Positions 37,323 to 45,959 of a DNA stretch of 64,000 bases are shown piece after piece. The stretch comes from UBA1479 sp002706405 (GTDB lineage Bacteria > Pseudomonadota > Alphaproteobacteria > Rhodospirillales > Casp-alpha2). Location: assembly GCA_963972255.1 (NCBI GenBank), contig CAXATO010000013.1, forward strand, positions 1-64,000, given 5' to 3'. The notes below the pieces were generated by a model. That model searched no databases, was not told the DNA's origin, and saw nothing but the letters and a program-made list of their open reading frames with translations. The position numbers were made by a program, and so were the translations under genes. Positions within the stretch are counted from its first letter, which is position 1. Every line of letters starts with the position of its first letter.

Positions 37323-37913
37323 TCAGTCGAAATCGCTGGCCAGGGCGTCCTTCACCGGGGCCGGCAGGATGGCGATATGGCCGTATTTTTCATGGGCGAT
37401 CTGCAGCCGGACCTGGGTCGCCGCGTCCTTGAACTTGGCGGCCTGGGCGTCGGTGAAGGGGAAATGCAGGAACTGCACGCTCGACGCCTTGCCGTCGGCG
37501 GTGGTGCGGTCGATGTCCGCTTCCGGCACGCCTTTGACCGTTTCATCGGCGAACTCGAAGGTCACGGTTTCCTCGACCCCGCCGAGACCGTTCAGGAACT
37601 GCGCCCGGCGCACGGGATCGTCGATTTCGAACATCAGGGTCGCGACCAGTTCCCGGCCCTTGGGGATCAGGGGGTTGTAGGCCGCCAGCTCGTCGGGGAT
37701 CTGCGCGTCGCCACCCTTTTCGATGAACAGCATTTCGTGCACCTGATGAAACATGGTGTCGAAGCTTTCGAAATAGAACGTGGCGTCGGGACCGACGGCG
37801 ACACGGCGGTTGCGCTTGATTTCGGTCATGCGCTTGCGGCGGTCGGCGCGCTCGCGGCCGTAGACCTCCATGGGCATGATGTCGGCGCGGGTGATCTCGT
37901 GCTTATTCGGCAT
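37323..37913 (-). CDS. DUF3501 family protein
   Basis: 196 residues, starting MPNKHEITRADIMPMEVYGRERADRRKRM and containing VGPDATFYFESFDTMFHQVHEMLFIEKGG, a well-conserved block of this family. Soluble, no cysteines, no signal peptide. Function unknown; the family is found next to CCG-domain Fe-S oxidoreductases and rubrerythrin, as here, 13 bp after the Fe-S gene. Oxidative stress or peroxide defence is the reasonable guess from neighbours, not from residues. Confidence 0.85.
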   Translation of the reverse strand: MPNKHEITRADIMPMEVYGRERADRRKRMTEIKRNRRVAVGPDATFYFESFDTMFHQVHEMLFIEKGGDAQIPDELAAYNPLIPKGRELVATLMFEIDDPVRRAQFLNGLGGVEETVTFEFADETVKGVPEADIDRTTADGKASSVQFLHFPFTDAQAAKFKDAATQVRLQIAHEKYGHIAILPAPVKDALASDFD

Positions 37914-37926
37914 GGGCGTCCGTCTT

Positions 37927-39276
37927 TCAGATCTTGGGCAATTGCAGGCCGTAGGCGATGGCCATCAGTTCAACCGGGTGCTGGGCATGGTTGACGCCGC
38001 TGACGTCCGTATCCAGCTTTTCCATGCCCTGCAGGATATGGTCGCGGGCGAGCGGGCATTCGGAAACGATGAACGGCGTTTCATTCTTGGCCGCCTGGCG
38101 GGCAACCGGCTTGCCGACCTTGATGCCGACCTCGAAGAATTCCTTCGTCACGCCCCAGGACCCGCCATGGCCGGAGCAGCGCTCGATCACCTTGACGTCC
38201 GTTTCGGGCACCAGCTTCAGCATCTCCGCGCCCTTCTGGCCCATGTTCTGGGCCCGGGCATGGCAGGCGATATGGGCCGTGACACCGCCGGATAGCGGCG
38301 TCATGCCCGGCGCCAGGCCTTCGTTCTTGGCGATGTCGACGATGTATTCGGCAATGTCCGAGGTGTGGTTCGACAGCTTCTTCACATTGTCGTCGTCGGG
38401 CAGGATCAGGGGCCATTCGAATTTCATCATCAGAACGCAGGACGGCACCAGCCCGATGATGTCATAGCCCTTGTCGATCCATTGGCAGAGCTCGGCCGAA
38501 ACCTCGCGCGCGGCCTCGGCGACAGCGGCGATGTCGCCCTGCTCCAACTGCGGCATGCCGCAGCAGCGCGGATAGGCAACCTCCGTTTCGACCCCGTTCT
38601 TGGCCAACACGCCCTGGGCGGCGGTGCCGATGCCGGGGTTGTTGAAATTGGCGAAACAGGTGGCATACAGCACGGCCTTGCGGCCGTGGGCCGGCGCCGT
38701 GGTGTCGACGGCCGGCGGCGCCTTGGCCAAGTCCTCGAAGGTCTTCGAATGGTATTCAGGCAGCTTGGCGTCGCGGTGAATGCCGGCCAGGCTTTCCATG
38801 GCCGGGCGGGTCAGGCCGTTGTCGCATTTGCAGGCCCAGTTGACGACGGGCGCTATGGCCGAGGCCAGCTTGCCGTTGCGGTCGGTCTTGGTCATTTCCC
38901 GGGCGGCGAAGGGAACCTTGCCCTTCTTCTGGTCGATGGCGCGGGCGCGCAGCATCAGATGCGGGAAATCCAGATCGAATTCATGGGGCGGGACGTAGGG
39001 GCATTTGGTCAGGAAGCACATGTCGCAGAGCGTGCAGGCATCGATGACCGGCTTGAAATCGGCGCTGTCGACGGTGTCGAGTTCACCCGATTCCGATTCA
39101 TCGATGAGGTCGAACAGGCGCGGGAAACTGTCGCACAGATTGAAGCAGCGCCGGCAACCGTGACAGATGTCGAACACGCGGCGCAGTTCGGTGTCGAGCT
39201 TTGCTTCGTCGTAAAAATCAGGATCCTGCCAGGGAATTACGTGGCGGGTCGGGGCTTCCAGGCTGCCTTCGCTCAT
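37927..39276 (-). CDS. Fe-S oxidoreductase with two 4Fe-4S motifs and CCG domains
   Basis: 449 residues. Ferredoxin-like clusters: CHGCRRCFNLC at about 38-48 and CTLCDMCFLTKC at about 81-92. The CCG cysteine-rich domains follow: first with PRCCGMPQLEQG, second with ERCSGHGGSWG, where the CC pair has become CS. This is the GlpC/HdrB-like architecture used to pass electrons between quinone, thiol or flavoprotein partners. It is soluble, so any membrane contact would be through a partner. Lies between rubrerythrin and DUF3501, suggesting electron supply to rubrerythrin (inference). Confidence 0.85.
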   Translation of the reverse strand: MSEGSLEAPTRHVIPWQDPDFYDEAKLDTELRRVFDICHGCRRCFNLCDSFPRLFDLIDESESGELDTVDSADFKPVIDACTLCDMCFLTKCPYVPPHEFDLDFPHLMLRARAIDQKKGKVPFAAREMTKTDRNGKLASAIAPVVNWACKCDNGLTRPAMESLAGIHRDAKLPEYHSKTFEDLAKAPPAVDTTAPAHGRKAVLYATCFANFNNPGIGTAAQGVLAKNGVETEVAYPRCCGMPQLEQGDIAAVAEAAREVSAELCQWIDKGYDIIGLVPSCVLMMKFEWPLILPDDDNVKKLSNHTSDIAEYIVDIAKNEGLAPGMTPLSGGVTAHIACHARAQNMGQKGAEMLKLVPETDVKVIERCSGHGGSWGVTKEFFEVGIKVGKPVARQAAKNETPFIVSECPLARDHILQGMEKLDTDVSGVNHAQHPVELMAIAYGLQLPKI

Positions 39277-39446
39277 GTCATGTCCTCTTCATGCGGCCCA
39301 GGTCCATGGGGCCGTGCGGCCACCGGGCGGCGGATCGACAGAGACGCGCCTCCTCCCCAAGTAGCGGTCTGATCGGGTATCAAATTATCTGGGCACGGGT
39401 CCGTTCCAGCGGCGGCGCCGCAGGGCACGTTGCACGTCGAATCCGG

Positions 39447-39475
39447 GCGGCGCGGACGGCATGCGCCCGCGCCGC
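39447..39475. other. hairpin downstream of rubrerythrin
   Basis: Perfect 9-bp stem GCGGCGCGG/CCGCGCCGC with an 11-base loop, just after the rubrerythrin stop codon on the leftward strand. No T-run follows, so it may stabilise the mRNA or attenuate readthrough into the Fe-S gene rather than end transcription. Confidence 0.5.
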
Positions 39476-39491
39476 GACCGGGTCGTCGGAA

Positions 39492-39908
39492 TTAGTCCAG
39501 GCTGTCGAACGCTTTCTGGAAGCGGCCGGCGTGGGACTTTTCAGCCTTGGCCAGGGTTTCGAACCAATCCGCGATTTCGTCGAAGCCTTCTTCGCGGGCG
39601 GTCTTGGCCATGCCGGGGTACATGTCGGTGTACTCGTGCGTTTCACCGGCGATGGCGGCCTTCAGGTTGTCGCCGGTCGGGCCGATCGGCTCGCCCGTGG
39701 CCGGGTCACCGGTTTCTTCGAGGAATTCCAGATGGCCGTGCGCATGGCCGGTTTCGCCTTCGGCCGTCGACCGGAACACGGCGGCGACGTCGTTGTAACC
39801 TTCAACGTCGGCCTTCTGGGCGAAATAGAGATAGCGGCGGTTGGCCTGGGATTCCCCGGCGAACGCGGCTTTCAGGTTTTCTTCGGTCTGGCTGCCTTTA
39901 AGGCTCAT
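39492..39908 (-). CDS. rubrerythrin family diiron protein without rubredoxin domain
   Basis: 138 residues. Ferritin-like four-helix bundle with the diiron ligands: Glu19 in AFAGES, Glu52/His55 in EGETGHAHGH, Glu89 and neighbours in AIAGETHEY, Glu123/His126 in KAEKSHAGRF. Classical rubrerythrins carry a C-terminal rubredoxin; this one ends after the bundle, so it needs an external electron donor, perhaps the adjacent Fe-S oxidoreductase. Peroxide reduction is the family role. The start at MSLKGSQTEE has GGGAG seven bases upstream. An ICE-like box and a promoter lie in front. Confidence 0.88.
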   Translation of the reverse strand: MSLKGSQTEENLKAAFAGESQANRRYLYFAQKADVEGYNDVAAVFRSTAEGETGHAHGHLEFLEETGDPATGEPIGPTGDNLKAAIAGETHEYTDMYPGMAKTAREEGFDEIADWFETLAKAEKSHAGRFQKAFDSLD

Positions 39909-39958
39909 TTCATCACTCCCTTGGTACGTTTGGTGGACAAGGATTATTAAGCCCAAAG

Positions 39959-39987
39959 GTTATGCAATGACAGTTGGTTGCTGTCAA
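39959..39987 (-). promoter_or_regulatory. candidate promoter of the rubrerythrin operon
   Basis: On the leftward strand TTGACA (perfect -35) and CATAAC (-10, four of six) are 17 bp apart, ending about 50 bp before the rubrerythrin start codon. Confidence 0.55.
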
Positions 39988-39988
39988 G

Positions 39989-40005
39989 TTTAGAATTATT
40001 TTAAA
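39989..40005. promoter_or_regulatory. ICE-like (Irr-box-like) site upstream of rubrerythrin
   Basis: TTTAGAATTATTTTAAA: left half-site TTTAGAA is exact for the ICE half; the right half TTTTAAA differs from TTCTAAA at one position. It touches the -35 of the candidate rubrerythrin promoter, and irr itself is the neighbouring gene. Suggestive of Irr binding, not proved. Confidence 0.4.
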
Positions 40006-40090
40006 TAACGGGGGCGCAGCCTTCCGCAGCCCGGAAAAAGGGCGGAAATCCAGAGGTTCGGGCCGTGGCGGCAAAGATCGGAGGAAGCGG

Positions 40091-40543
40091 TCAGCCGCCG
40101 GTGGGACGCACCCGCACGACCACGTCGACGCGCGACACTTCCATGCCTTCCGGAACCGACGGCAGGGCCGAAACCTCGACCTGGTCACCAGGAATGTCGG
40201 CCAGTTCGCCCGACTGGTCGAAGTAGAAATGATGGTGATCCGACATGTTGGTGTCGAAGTAGGTGCGCTGGGAATCGACGACGATTTCCCGCAGCAGCCC
40301 CGCGCGGTGGAATTGGTGCAGAGTATTGTAAACGGTGGCCAGCGACACCCGCACGTTGGCCGACTGGGCATCCGCATGCAGCATTTCCGCCGTCAGATGG
40401 CGGTCGCCGCCATCGAACAGCAGCTTGGCGAGCGCCATGCGCTGGCGCGTCGGACGCAGGCCGGCGCCGCGCAGCCGGTCGAGAATATGGCTGAAGGGGC
40501 GGGCATCCGGCCGGGCGTCATGGGCGGTGTACATCTTGTTCAT
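40091..40543 (-). CDS. irr: Irr-type Fur-family regulator (iron/heme response)
   Basis: 150 residues. Fur-fold winged helix (LRPTRQRMALAKLLFDGG, RVSLATVYNTLHQFHRAGLL) and the Irr hallmark HHH at 103-105 in SDHHHFYF, the heme/metal-responsive region. No CxxC zinc site. In rhizobia and relatives Irr represses or activates heme and iron genes and is degraded on heme binding. Start ATG with an ICE-like box over the -10 suggests autoregulation. It follows fabI by 133 bp and precedes rubrerythrin, both on the leftward strand. Confidence 0.88.
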   Translation of the reverse strand: MNKMYTAHDARPDARPFSHILDRLRGAGLRPTRQRMALAKLLFDGGDRHLTAEMLHADAQSANVRVSLATVYNTLHQFHRAGLLREIVVDSQRTYFDTNMSDHHHFYFDQSGELADIPGDQVEVSALPSVPEGMEVSRVDVVVRVRPTGG

Positions 40544-40592
40544 TCGATCACGCACCTGTGGTTGGCGGCGCCGTTCGGGCACCGTACTGTGA

Positions 40593-40611
40593 TTTAGAAT
40601 GATTATATAAA
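40593..40611 (-). promoter_or_regulatory. ICE-like site overlapping the irr -10
   Basis: TTTAGAATGATTATATAAA covers a perfect TATAAT -10 (leftward, at 40602-40607). The left half TTTAGAA matches the ICE half-site; the right half is poorer. A clear -35 is not seen. Overlap with the -10 would suit autorepression by Irr. Confidence 0.4.
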
Positions 40612-40676
40612 GATGTCTAAACTTTAATCCAGGCTTAATTGTTAAGCCCTTCCGGGCGACCAGGCCGCCCGAAACC

Positions 40677-41537
40677 TCAATCGTCGGCCATATCTTCCGG
40701 GTTCGGCAGGCCGATGATGTTGTAGCCGGAATCGACATGGTGGACTTCGCCGGTGACGCCGGCGGACAGATCGGACAGCAGATAGAGTGCCGCCCCGCCC
40801 ACATCCTCGAGCCGCACCGTGCGCTTCAGGGGTGCGTGGCGCTGGTTCCATTTGTAGACATGCCGCGCTCCGCCGATGGCGCTGCCGGCGAGCGTGCGCA
40901 TGGGGCCGGCCGAGATCGCGTTGACCCGGATGCCCTGCGGCCCCAGGTTGGCGGCGAGGTAGCGCACGCTGGCTTCCAGCGCCGCCTTGGCCACGCCCAT
41001 GACGTTGTAGTTGGGCATCACGCGGGTCGAGCCCGTATAGGTCAGGGTAATCAGCGATCCGCCGTCACCCATCATGTCGGCGGCGGCGCGGGCCAGGGCC
41101 GTGAAGGAATAGCAGCTGACGTCCATGGTGCGCAGGAAGTTGTCGCGCGACGTGTTCAGGTACTTTCCCTTGAGCTCTTCCTTGTCGGAATAGGCGACCG
41201 CATGGACCACGAAATCGAGCCCGCCCCATTCCGCCTTGAGGCGCTGGAACACGTTGTCGATGGAGGCCTGGTCTTCGACCTCGCAGGGCAGGACCAGGGT
41301 CGAGCCGAGGGACGCGGCCAACGGGGTCACCCGCTTGGCGATGGCGTCGTTCTGATAGGTGAAGGCCAGGTCCGCGCCATGCTGGCTCAGGGTCTGGGCG
41401 ATCCCCCAGGCGATCGAATGATCGTTGGCGACACCCAGCACCAGCCCTCGGCGGCCGGCCATGATGTTGGAGCGCAGGGCGGGCGCATCGGGTGTGTCCT
41501 GCGGGGGCACGCCTGATCCGTCAACAGGGCCGTTCAT
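40677..41537 (-). CDS. fabI: enoyl-ACP reductase (NADH), FabI type
   Basis: Last step of the fatty-acid elongation cycle, 286 residues. Short-chain dehydrogenase core after an N-terminal extension: RRGLVLGVANDHSIAWGIAQ, NAISAGPMRTLA, and the catalytic Tyr-x6-Lys in YNVMGVAKAAL. The N-terminal 20 residues (MNGPVDGSGVPPQDTPDAPA) precede the enzyme proper, so a later internal start is conceivable. Third gene of fabA-fabB-fabI, with small gaps. FabI is the triclosan and isoniazid-class target by family. Confidence 0.93.
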   Translation of the reverse strand: MNGPVDGSGVPPQDTPDAPALRSNIMAGRRGLVLGVANDHSIAWGIAQTLSQHGADLAFTYQNDAIAKRVTPLAASLGSTLVLPCEVEDQASIDNVFQRLKAEWGGLDFVVHAVAYSDKEELKGKYLNTSRDNFLRTMDVSCYSFTALARAAADMMGDGGSLITLTYTGSTRVMPNYNVMGVAKAALEASVRYLAANLGPQGIRVNAISAGPMRTLAGSAIGGARHVYKWNQRHAPLKRTVRLEDVGGAALYLLSDLSAGVTGEVHHVDSGYNIIGLPNPEDMADD

Positions 41538-41572
41538 GGGTCTTCTCCTGCGGGGCCGGCGAGGCCCGTCGA

Positions 41573-42793
41573 TTAAGCTTCGAGCCGCTTGAACGCCAGC
41601 GTGGCGTTGGTGCCGCCGAAACCGAAGGAATTGGACAACACGCAGTTCAGACCCGCGTCGTCGATACGTTTCGTGACGATTTCCGCATCGCCCGCATCCG
41701 GGTCGAGATTTTCCACATTGGCGGAGGCGGCGATGAAATCGTTGTTCAGCATGATCAGGGAATAGATCGCCTCATGGGCGCCCGTGGCCCCCTGGGAATG
41801 ACCGGTCAGCGACTTGGTCGAGGAAATTTTCGGCTTGTGGGCGCCGAACACCTCTTGAATCGCCTTGAGTTCCGTCATGTCGCCGGCGGGGGTCGAGGTG
41901 CCGTGGGCGTTGATGTAATCGACCTTGGTATTGCCGAGAGCCGCCGTCGCCAGGCGCATGCAGCGCATGGCGCCCTCGCCCGAGGGGGCGACCATGTCGA
42001 CGCCGTCGGAGGTCGCGCCATAGCCGACGACTTCACCGTAGATCTTGGCACCCCGCGCCTGCGCGTGTTCCAACTCCTCGAGCACCACCACGCCGGCGCC
42101 GCCGGCAATGACGAAGCCGTCGCGGTCGGCGTCGAACGGACGCGACGCGCGCTCGGGCGTGTCGTTGTACTTGGAGGACAGGGCGCCCATGGCGTCGAAC
42201 AGCACGGTCAGGGACCAGTGCAGTTCTTCGCCGCCACCGGCGAACACCACGTCCTGCTTGCCCCATTGGATCAGTTCCGCCCCGTTGCCGATGCAATGGG
42301 CCGAGGTCGAACAGGCCGACGAGATGGAATAGCTGAGGCCGCGCATGTGATAGGCCGTGGCCATGTTGGCCGACACGGTGGAACACATGGCCTTGGGCAC
42401 GGCGTAGGGGCCGACGCGCTTGGCGCCGCGGTCCCGGGCCGTATCGGCCGCGTCGATCAGCGCCGAGGTCGACGGGCCGCCGGACCCCATGACCAGGCCC
42501 GTGCGTTCGTCCGACACGTCGGCCTCCGACAGGCCGGCATCGGCGATCGCTTCGCTCATGGCGACATAGGTATAAGCCGCCCCGTCGCCCATGAAGCGCC
42601 GAAGCTTGCGGTCGATCAGGGCGTCCATGTCGATCTTTGGCGCGCCGTGAAGATGCGAGCGGAAACCGCGCTCCGCATACTCCGGGCAAAATACGATGCC
42701 CGAGCGCCCTGCGCGCAGGCTGTCCGTCACCTCGGCAACGTTATTGCCGATCGGTGACACGATCCCCATTCCGGTTACGACCACACGTCTCAT
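41573..42793 (-). CDS. fabB: 3-oxoacyl-ACP synthase I
   Basis: Condensing enzyme for unsaturated fatty-acid elongation, 406 residues. Catalytic Cys in SACSTSAHCIGNG, first His in NAHGTSTPAGD, second His in SLTGHSQGATG. Starts MRRVVVTGMGIVSPIGNNV like other KAS I proteins. 12 bp after fabA; FabA and FabB together form the anaerobic unsaturated-acid branch. Confidence 0.95.
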   Translation of the reverse strand: MRRVVVTGMGIVSPIGNNVAEVTDSLRAGRSGIVFCPEYAERGFRSHLHGAPKIDMDALIDRKLRRFMGDGAAYTYVAMSEAIADAGLSEADVSDERTGLVMGSGGPSTSALIDAADTARDRGAKRVGPYAVPKAMCSTVSANMATAYHMRGLSYSISSACSTSAHCIGNGAELIQWGKQDVVFAGGGEELHWSLTVLFDAMGALSSKYNDTPERASRPFDADRDGFVIAGGAGVVVLEELEHAQARGAKIYGEVVGYGATSDGVDMVAPSGEGAMRCMRLATAALGNTKVDYINAHGTSTPAGDMTELKAIQEVFGAHKPKISSTKSLTGHSQGATGAHEAIYSLIMLNNDFIAASANVENLDPDAGDAEIVTKRIDDAGLNCVLSNSFGFGGTNATLAFKRLEA

Positions 42794-42805
42794 GGGCTTC
42801 TCTTA

Positions 42806-43318
42806 CTACCCTTCGGGGTCGGTAAACAAGGTTACGCGTAAATCCTCGGTTTCATAGGCGACCTTGCCGTCCACGAGCATCACGCCGTTGGCGATTCCGA
42901 GGGTGATCTGGCGCGCCATGACGCGCCGAATATCGATGCGGTATTGGACCAGCTTGGCATCCGGCTGAACCTGGCCCGTGAACTTGACGGAACCGACGCC
43001 CAGCGCCCGCCCGCGGCCGGGCGCACCGGTCCAGCCCAGATAGAAGCCGAGCAATTGCCAGAGCGCATCCAGGCCGAGACAGCCGGGCATCACCGGGTCG
43101 CCTTGAAAATGGCACTGGAAGAACCACAGGTCCGGATTGATATCGAATTCCGCTTCGGCATAGCCTTTGCCGTTGGCCCCGCCGTCGGCATGGATCGCCG
43201 TGATGCGATCGAACATCAGCATCGGCGGCAACGGAAGCTGCGCGTTGCCGGGACCGAACAGGTCCCCCTTCGCACAGGCGATCAAATCATCATAGGAATA
43301 GGCGTTTTTCTGTGTCAC
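42806..43318 (-). CDS. fabA: bifunctional 3-hydroxydecanoyl-ACP dehydratase/isomerase
   Basis: Introduces the cis double bond at the C10 stage, 170 residues, with the active-site histidine in FFQCHFQGDPVMPGCLGLDALWQLLGFYLGW. GTG start; AGGA is the nearest weak SD. First gene of the operon fabA-fabB-fabI, with irr after it. Synteny of irr with fabA/fabB is known in alphaproteobacteria. Confidence 0.95.
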   Translation of the reverse strand: MTQKNAYSYDDLIACAKGDLFGPGNAQLPLPPMLMFDRITAIHADGGANGKGYAEAEFDINPDLWFFQCHFQGDPVMPGCLGLDALWQLLGFYLGWTGAPGRGRALGVGSVKFTGQVQPDAKLVQYRIDIRRVMARQITLGIANGVMLVDGKVAYETEDLRVTLFTDPEG

Positions 43319-43502
43319 GCGCTTACGGCCATTCCTGCCCGCCTCCCTTGGGCAAGCCGTCTTGATTGCGGGCGTCCCCCGGCAACACGGCTTTTCGTTT
43401 CTGTTTTTTCCGGGCCGTTTGGAACCGGATGCTTAAGCTTCGTCTCAGGCGCACAATAGCCAGAGAATCCGCCGAAAGGCAACCATCGCGAACAGCCGGA
43501 CA

Positions 43503-43536
43503 ACAAAGGGCGGTGCCGCTTCCGACACCGCCCTTC
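43503..43536 (-). terminator. terminator of pnp
   Basis: Leftward strand: 10-bp stem AAGGGCGGTG/CACCGCCCTT with a 10-base loop, followed by TTTGTT. It begins about 30 bp after the pnp stop codon and separates pnp from fabA. Confidence 0.8.
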
Positions 43537-43564
43537 GAGGTACGAAATATGCAGACCGGGCCCC

Positions 43565-45736
43565 TTAGTCGCGGGGCTTACCGCCACGGCCACCGCCGCC
43601 GGACCGTTCACCGACTTGCTCGGTGATGTCCGCGCCGGTTTCCTGATCGACGACCCGCATGGAGAGCTTCACCTTGCCGCGGTCATCGATGCCGATCAAC
43701 TTGACCTTCACCTGGTCGCCTTCGTTGACCACGTCGGTCACCTGGCCGACCCGTTCGTTGGCCAGCTCGGAGATGTGGACCAGGCCGTCCTTGGCGCCCA
43801 TGAAGTTCACGAACGCGCCGAAGTCGACGACCTTCACGACCTTGCCGTTGTAGATGGCGCCGATTTCCGGTTCCTGAGTGATCGACTTGATCCAGTCGAT
43901 GGCGGCTTCGCCGGCCGAGGCATCGACAGCGGCGACACGCACGGTGCCGTCGTCTTCGATGTCGATCTTGGCACCCGTCACCTCACAGATTTCGCGGATC
44001 ATCTTGCCACCCGGGCCGATGACTTCGCGGATCTTATCCTTGTTGATCGTGAACTGGGTGATCCGAGGTGCCGTATCCGCCACCCCTTCACGGGCCGAGG
44101 TCAGACCCTTGGACATCTCGCCCAGGATATGCATGCGGCCGTCCTTGGCCTGGCCCAGGGCGATCTTCATGATTTCCTCGGTGATCGAGGTGATCTTGAT
44201 GTCCATCTGCAGGGAGGTGATCCCTTCGGACGAACCGGCGACCTTGAAGTCCATGTCGCCCAGGTGATCTTCGTCACCCAGGATGTCCGACAGAACCGCG
44301 AAATCGTCGCCTTCCTTGATCAGGCCCATGGCGATCCCGGCCACCGGACGCTGCAGCGGAACGCCCGCATCCATCAGCGCCAGCGAGGTGCCGCAAACCG
44401 TGGCCATGGACGACGAGCCGTTGGATTCGGTGATTTCCGAAACGACACGGATCGTATAGGGGAAGTCGTCCTTGGTCGGCATCAGCGGGTTGAGTGCGCG
44501 CCAGGCCAGCTTGCCATGGCCGATTTCACGCCGCCCGGTAAAGCCGAAACGGCCCGCTTCACCAACCGAGAACGGCGGGAAGTTATAATGCAGCATGAAC
44601 GTGCGGCGATGGTCGTTGGCGAGATCGTCGATGATCTGTTCGTCCTGGCCGGTGCCGAGCGTGGCGACCACGAGGGCCTGGGTTTCCCCACGGGTGAACA
44701 GGGCCGAACCGTGGGTCCGGGGCAGCATGCCCACTTCCACGGCGATCGGACGCACGGTCTTGGTATCGCGGCCGTCGATGCGCTTGCCGGTGGCGAGAAT
44801 GTCGCGGCGCACGATGTCGCTTTCCAGCTTCTTCAGGATACCGCCGAGGGCCGCGTCGACCAGATCCTGGTCGATGCCGTCGTCGGCCGCCAGGTCTTCG
44901 GCAACCTTGGCCTTCACGGCCGAGATCTTTTCCTGACGCAACTGCTTGATCGTTTCCTTGTAGGCATCACGCAGGCCGTCTTCGGCGAGCGCCTTGACCT
45001 TGTCGGCCAGGGCCTGTTTGCCTTCCGGCTCGGCCGGCAGGTCCACGGGGTCCTTGGCGCAGGCCGAAGCCAGTTCGATGATGCCCTTGATCACGTCCTG
45101 GTTGGCCTTGTGGCCGAACATCACCGCACCCAGCATGTCGTCTTCCGACAACTCGTGGGCTTCCGATTCGACCATCAGCACGCCTTCCTGGGTGCCGGCG
45201 ACGAACAGGTCGAGCTTGGTTTCGACCATCTGCTCGCAAGTCGGGTTGAGCACGAACGCACCGTCGATCAGGCCGACGCGGCAGCCCGAAATGGGGCCCA
45301 TGAAGGGGGCACCCGAGATGCAGAGTGCTGCCGAGGTGCCGATCATGGCCGGCACGTCCGGATCGTTTTCCAGATCGTGGGTCAGGACCGTGCAGATGAC
45401 CTGCACTTCGTTCTTGTAGCCCGGCGCGAACAGCGGCCGGATGGGCCGGTCGATCAGGCGCGAGGTGAGAATTTCCTTTTCGCCGGGACGGCCTTCACGC
45501 TTGAAGAAGCCACCCGGAATCTTACCGGCGGCATAGGCCTTTTCCACGTAGTGGACGGCCAGCGGGAAGAAGTCGATGCCCGGACGGGGCGTCTTTTCCG
45601 CGACCACGGTGCACAGCACCTTGGTGTCGCCATAGGTGGCGAGAACGGCGCCGTCGGCCTGGCGGGCGATCTTGCCGGTTTCCAGGGTCAGCTTGCGCCC
45701 GCCCCAGTCAATTTCCTTACGAAACTCTTGAAACAT
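43565..45736 (-). CDS. pnp: polyribonucleotide nucleotidyltransferase (PNPase)
   Basis: 3'-to-5' phosphorolytic exoribonuclease, 723 residues. Two RNase PH domains (VLATYGDTKVLCTVV and HGSALFTRGETQALVVATLG), KH domain with REVIGPGGKMIREI, S1 domain with AIYNGKVVKVVDFGAFVNFMGAKDGLVHISELA. The Gly/Arg-rich tail GERSGGGGRGGKPRD is unstructured. It follows rpsO after 223 bp containing two hairpins, the classic arrangement. Confidence 0.97.
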   Translation of the reverse strand: MFQEFRKEIDWGGRKLTLETGKIARQADGAVLATYGDTKVLCTVVAEKTPRPGIDFFPLAVHYVEKAYAAGKIPGGFFKREGRPGEKEILTSRLIDRPIRPLFAPGYKNEVQVICTVLTHDLENDPDVPAMIGTSAALCISGAPFMGPISGCRVGLIDGAFVLNPTCEQMVETKLDLFVAGTQEGVLMVESEAHELSEDDMLGAVMFGHKANQDVIKGIIELASACAKDPVDLPAEPEGKQALADKVKALAEDGLRDAYKETIKQLRQEKISAVKAKVAEDLAADDGIDQDLVDAALGGILKKLESDIVRRDILATGKRIDGRDTKTVRPIAVEVGMLPRTHGSALFTRGETQALVVATLGTGQDEQIIDDLANDHRRTFMLHYNFPPFSVGEAGRFGFTGRREIGHGKLAWRALNPLMPTKDDFPYTIRVVSEITESNGSSSMATVCGTSLALMDAGVPLQRPVAGIAMGLIKEGDDFAVLSDILGDEDHLGDMDFKVAGSSEGITSLQMDIKITSITEEIMKIALGQAKDGRMHILGEMSKGLTSAREGVADTAPRITQFTINKDKIREVIGPGGKMIREICEVTGAKIDIEDDGTVRVAAVDASAGEAAIDWIKSITQEPEIGAIYNGKVVKVVDFGAFVNFMGAKDGLVHISELANERVGQVTDVVNEGDQVKVKLIGIDDRGKVKLSMRVVDQETGADITEQVGERSGGGGRGGKPRD

Positions 45737-45959
45737 ATTTTTCTACTCTTCCTACAAACGTACGTGGGACCGGAGCCCGCGCCAATCGCGGACCCCTGCC
45801 CGTTGGGTCCCCGGCACCCTGCCGGGCGACCCGGCCCCGAGGCGTCTTCCACAGGCCATAACGGCGGCGGAAAACGGCGGGGCAATAGGCGGCATCCGTA
45901 CCCTGGCCGCCCACGGAGAGCATTCCGTCACCTGACGGATGCACGCCCATTCATGCAAA
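45737..45959. other. rpsO-pnp leader with two hairpins
   Basis: 223 bp without a gene. Two GC hairpins: GGACCC/GGGTCC at 45790-45810 and CCCGGCA/TGCCGGG at 45810-45826, back to back. In E. coli the rpsO-pnp spacer is an RNase III processing site that controls pnp; a comparable role is likely but not proved. Confidence 0.5.
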
